The notes below the pieces were generated by a model. That model had not been told where the DNA came from. It worked only from the letters and a program-made list of their open reading frames with translations, and did no database searches. A stretch of DNA of 62,995 bases from an uncultured Ruminococcus sp. (GTDB lineage Bacteria; Bacillota; Clostridia; Lachnospirales; Lachnospiraceae), in the NCBI GenBank assembly GCA_946494335.1, contig CAMMBV010000018.1, positions 1-62,995 on the forward strand, given 5' to 3'. Positions 61,815 through 62,995 of the stretch are shown here, piece after piece; position 1 is the first letter of the stretch; every line of letters starts with the position of its first letter. The translations under genes were made by a program, and so were the position numbers.

Positions 61815-62189
61815 TTACGCCTCCTCAATCAACATTTGCAGCATCTCTTTCAACTCATCCATGGATACGCCCGCCTGCCGGGCTTTCTCAATAGCCGTCC
61901 CAAGAGCATCTTCAATCTGCTTGAGCTGCTCCTCTTTAATAAGCTCGTGGTTGGACTCCGCCACAAAGCTTCCCTTTCCTACCACTGTGTAAATAAATCC
62001 GTCTTTTTCCAGATCCTCGTAAGCCCGCTTCGTGGTGATCACGCTGATACGAAGTTCCTTTGCCAGCATCCTCATGGAAGGGAGTGCATCATGGGCCCTC
62101 AGCTCTCCCGTCATTATCATATGCTTCAGCTGGGAGGTGATCTGTTCATAGATCGGTTTTCCACTTGAGTTGCTGATTATAATGTTCAT
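61815..62189 (-). CDS. GntR family regulator (YtrA subfamily)
   Basis: A 124-residue repressor with the GntR winged helix (KPIYEQITSQLKHMIMTGEL, LPSMRMLAKELRISVITTKRAYEDLEKDGFI) and only a short C-terminal dimerisation helix, the YtrA type. It is first of the GntR-ATPase-permease-YjbQ operon and a palindrome overlaps its -10 box, so autoregulation is likely. GGAGG precedes the ATG. Confidence 0.94.
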   Translation of the reverse strand: MNIIISNSSGKPIYEQITSQLKHMIMTGELRAHDALPSMRMLAKELRISVITTKRAYEDLEKDGFIYTVVGKGSFVAESNHELIKEEQLKQIEDALGTAIEKARQAGVSMDELKEMLQMLIEEA

Positions 62190-62212
62190 TCATTTCCTCC
62201 GTTTGTTTTATT

Positions 62213-62251
62213 GTATATATGCATTATATACACTATATACGCATTTGTCAA
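62213..62251 (-). promoter_or_regulatory. Promoter and operator of the GntR-ABC operon
   Basis: Minus-strand TTGACA (62251-62246), a 17-base spacer and TATAAT (62228-62223): full consensus. GTATATA TGCAT TATATAC (62213-62231), a perfect 7-base inverted repeat, covers the -10; another TATATAC lies at 62234-62240. Confidence 0.82.
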
Positions 62252-62272
62252 CAGGAAATACCTGCAAAAAAA

Positions 62273-62308
62273 TCCGGACGAAAATGTAAAAAAGCATTTC
62301 CGCCCGGA
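62273..62308 (-). terminator. Intrinsic terminator after the activator-like gene
   Basis: A minus-strand hairpin, TCCGGGCGGAAATGC / CATTTTCGTCCGGA, followed by seven Ts. Confidence 0.82.
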
Positions 62309-62313
62309 CTGTT

Positions 62314-62940
62314 TTAATTTTTTCCGGTCTGTGACATTTTTATGTTCATTACCAGCATCTGAAGCCGGTTTTCAATATTGGCAAAGCTGACATCGGGATC
62401 ATAATCCAATGGCAGAATCTGTGCATCCGGATACTTCTCTTTGATTTTTTTGGATATTCCTCTGCCCACCACATGATTGGGAAGACATCCAAAGGGCTGA
62501 AGAATCACAAAAACCCGGCACCCCTTTCCCGCATGGTGCAGGATTTCTCCCGGAATCAAAATCCCTTCACCGGCATCAAAAGTATGGGGGATCACAGGAT
62601 CGCTCTCTTTTGCCAGCTCCTGAATTCTGGCTGCTTTTTCATACAATGGATGCTCCAGAGCAATCCGGTCTGTCACATGATGTGCGGCCTCAAAGATCCA
62701 GTCCACCGTACGAAGCCATGCCTTTTGAGACAAAGGTCTGTTCACATGATACTCTTTTACCTGACTGTCCTGATAATAGTAGGTTTTCTGTATCACATCC
62801 GTCATCCTGGCCTCCACAATTTCAAAGCCGTTTTTCTCCAGATACTCCTCTATATCATGGTTGGCGCCCGGATGGAAATTCAGAAGATATTCCCCCACGA
62901 TCAGCACCTTCGGACGCAGCCTGGACCGGTCATAAGGCAC
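62314..62940 (-). CDS. 2-hydroxyacyl-CoA dehydratase activator-like protein (DUF2229 part)
   Basis: A 208-residue frame starting at a GTG (62940). RPKVLIVGEYLLNFHPGANHDIEEYLE and the C-terminal VFVILQPFGCLPNHVVGRGI (read in pieces GEYLLNFHPGANHD and QPFGCLPNHV) match the DUF2229/CoA-dehydratase-like C-terminal part of large (about 1400-residue) BadF/HgdC-type activators. The N-terminal ASKHA ATPase part is not encoded: the frame is closed by a TGA about 10 codons upstream, still inside the window. It is either a truncated gene, a frameshifted one with the rest beyond the window, or a short stand-alone form. No good ribosome site is seen. Confidence 0.6.
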   Translation of the reverse strand: MPYDRSRLRPKVLIVGEYLLNFHPGANHDIEEYLEKNGFEIVEARMTDVIQKTYYYQDSQVKEYHVNRPLSQKAWLRTVDWIFEAAHHVTDRIALEHPLYEKAARIQELAKESDPVIPHTFDAGEGILIPGEILHHAGKGCRVFVILQPFGCLPNHVVGRGISKKIKEKYPDAQILPLDYDPDVSFANIENRLQMLVMNIKMSQTGKN

Positions 62941-62995
62941 TTTAAAGTGTACCCTTTGTCAAGGACATTTTAAAAAGAAGGGATTTTGACTATCT

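Overview
The window looks like chromosome of an anaerobic low-to-mid GC Firmicute of the Clostridia, most likely a Lachnospiraceae member (Blautia/Dorea-like). This is inferred from gene order (rpsP-ffh-ylxM; plsX-acpP; rnc-smc-ftsY; DUF177-rpmF), the ackA-pta acetate pathway, a DUF711 (PFL) protein next to an ACT protein, a YesL-type sugar locus, and purine-rich Shine-Dalgarno sites with sigma-A style promoters. There is no rRNA, CRISPR, phage or insertion sequence. One tRNA (Leu, anticodon CAA) is present. Most genes are on the minus strand.

Layout. 1-4590 (minus): start of rpsP, then ffh and ylxM (signal recognition particle), then larE-larC-larB for the nickel-pincer nucleotide cofactor, without larA. 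4683-5789 (plus): a DUF362 double-ferredoxin protein. 5775-15026 (minus): MATE exporter, threonine dehydratase, ftsY, smc, rnc, acpP, plsX. 15239-22765 (minus): accessory region with a nitroreductase, a MerR-like fragment, a URO-D family methyltransferase with a large operator palindrome, a LysR regulator, a choline-binding-repeat lipoprotein, DUF2284, rpmF, DUF177, an Rpn nuclease remnant, and a BlaI/M56 sensor pair whose M56 gene is broken by an in-frame TAG. 22897-26485: ackA and pta, divergent from the acetate-using tRNA ligase tmcAL. 26506-33917 (minus): a probable seven-gene run mgtE, zf-HC2 protein, polA, coaE, MBL hydrolase, ACT protein, DUF711 protein. 34112-38749: aminopeptidase P, YjbQ protein, an ABC exporter; then tRNA-Leu.

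39103-49821 is an alpha-galactoside utilisation island: binding protein, two permeases, an unknown membrane-anchored protein, a YesL protein and a GH36 alpha-galactosidase on the minus strand. A divergent AraC regulator lies next to it, followed by an msmK-like ATPase, a second AraC regulator and a sugar O-acetyltransferase. 49822-52714 holds the least explained unit. A strong promoter drives a leader of about 190 nt made of stem-loops closed by a long-range helix, then a cytosolic ParB-like/BMP fusion protein, then a translationally coupled metallophosphoesterase. 52740-59756 carries branched-chain amino acid genes (leuD, leuC, ilvC, ilvN) with a divergent LysR regulator. Embedded among them is a membrane protein with Rossmann and RyR-like domains plus a small ORF. 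59864-62189 is a GntR (YtrA-type)/ABC/YjbQ operon. The window ends in the C-terminal part of a 2-hydroxyacyl-CoA dehydratase activator-like gene.

The best candidates for undescribed biology are the structured leader with the ParB-BMP/phosphoesterase pair, and the RyR-domain membrane protein. All database comparisons are from memory of family features; none was run.
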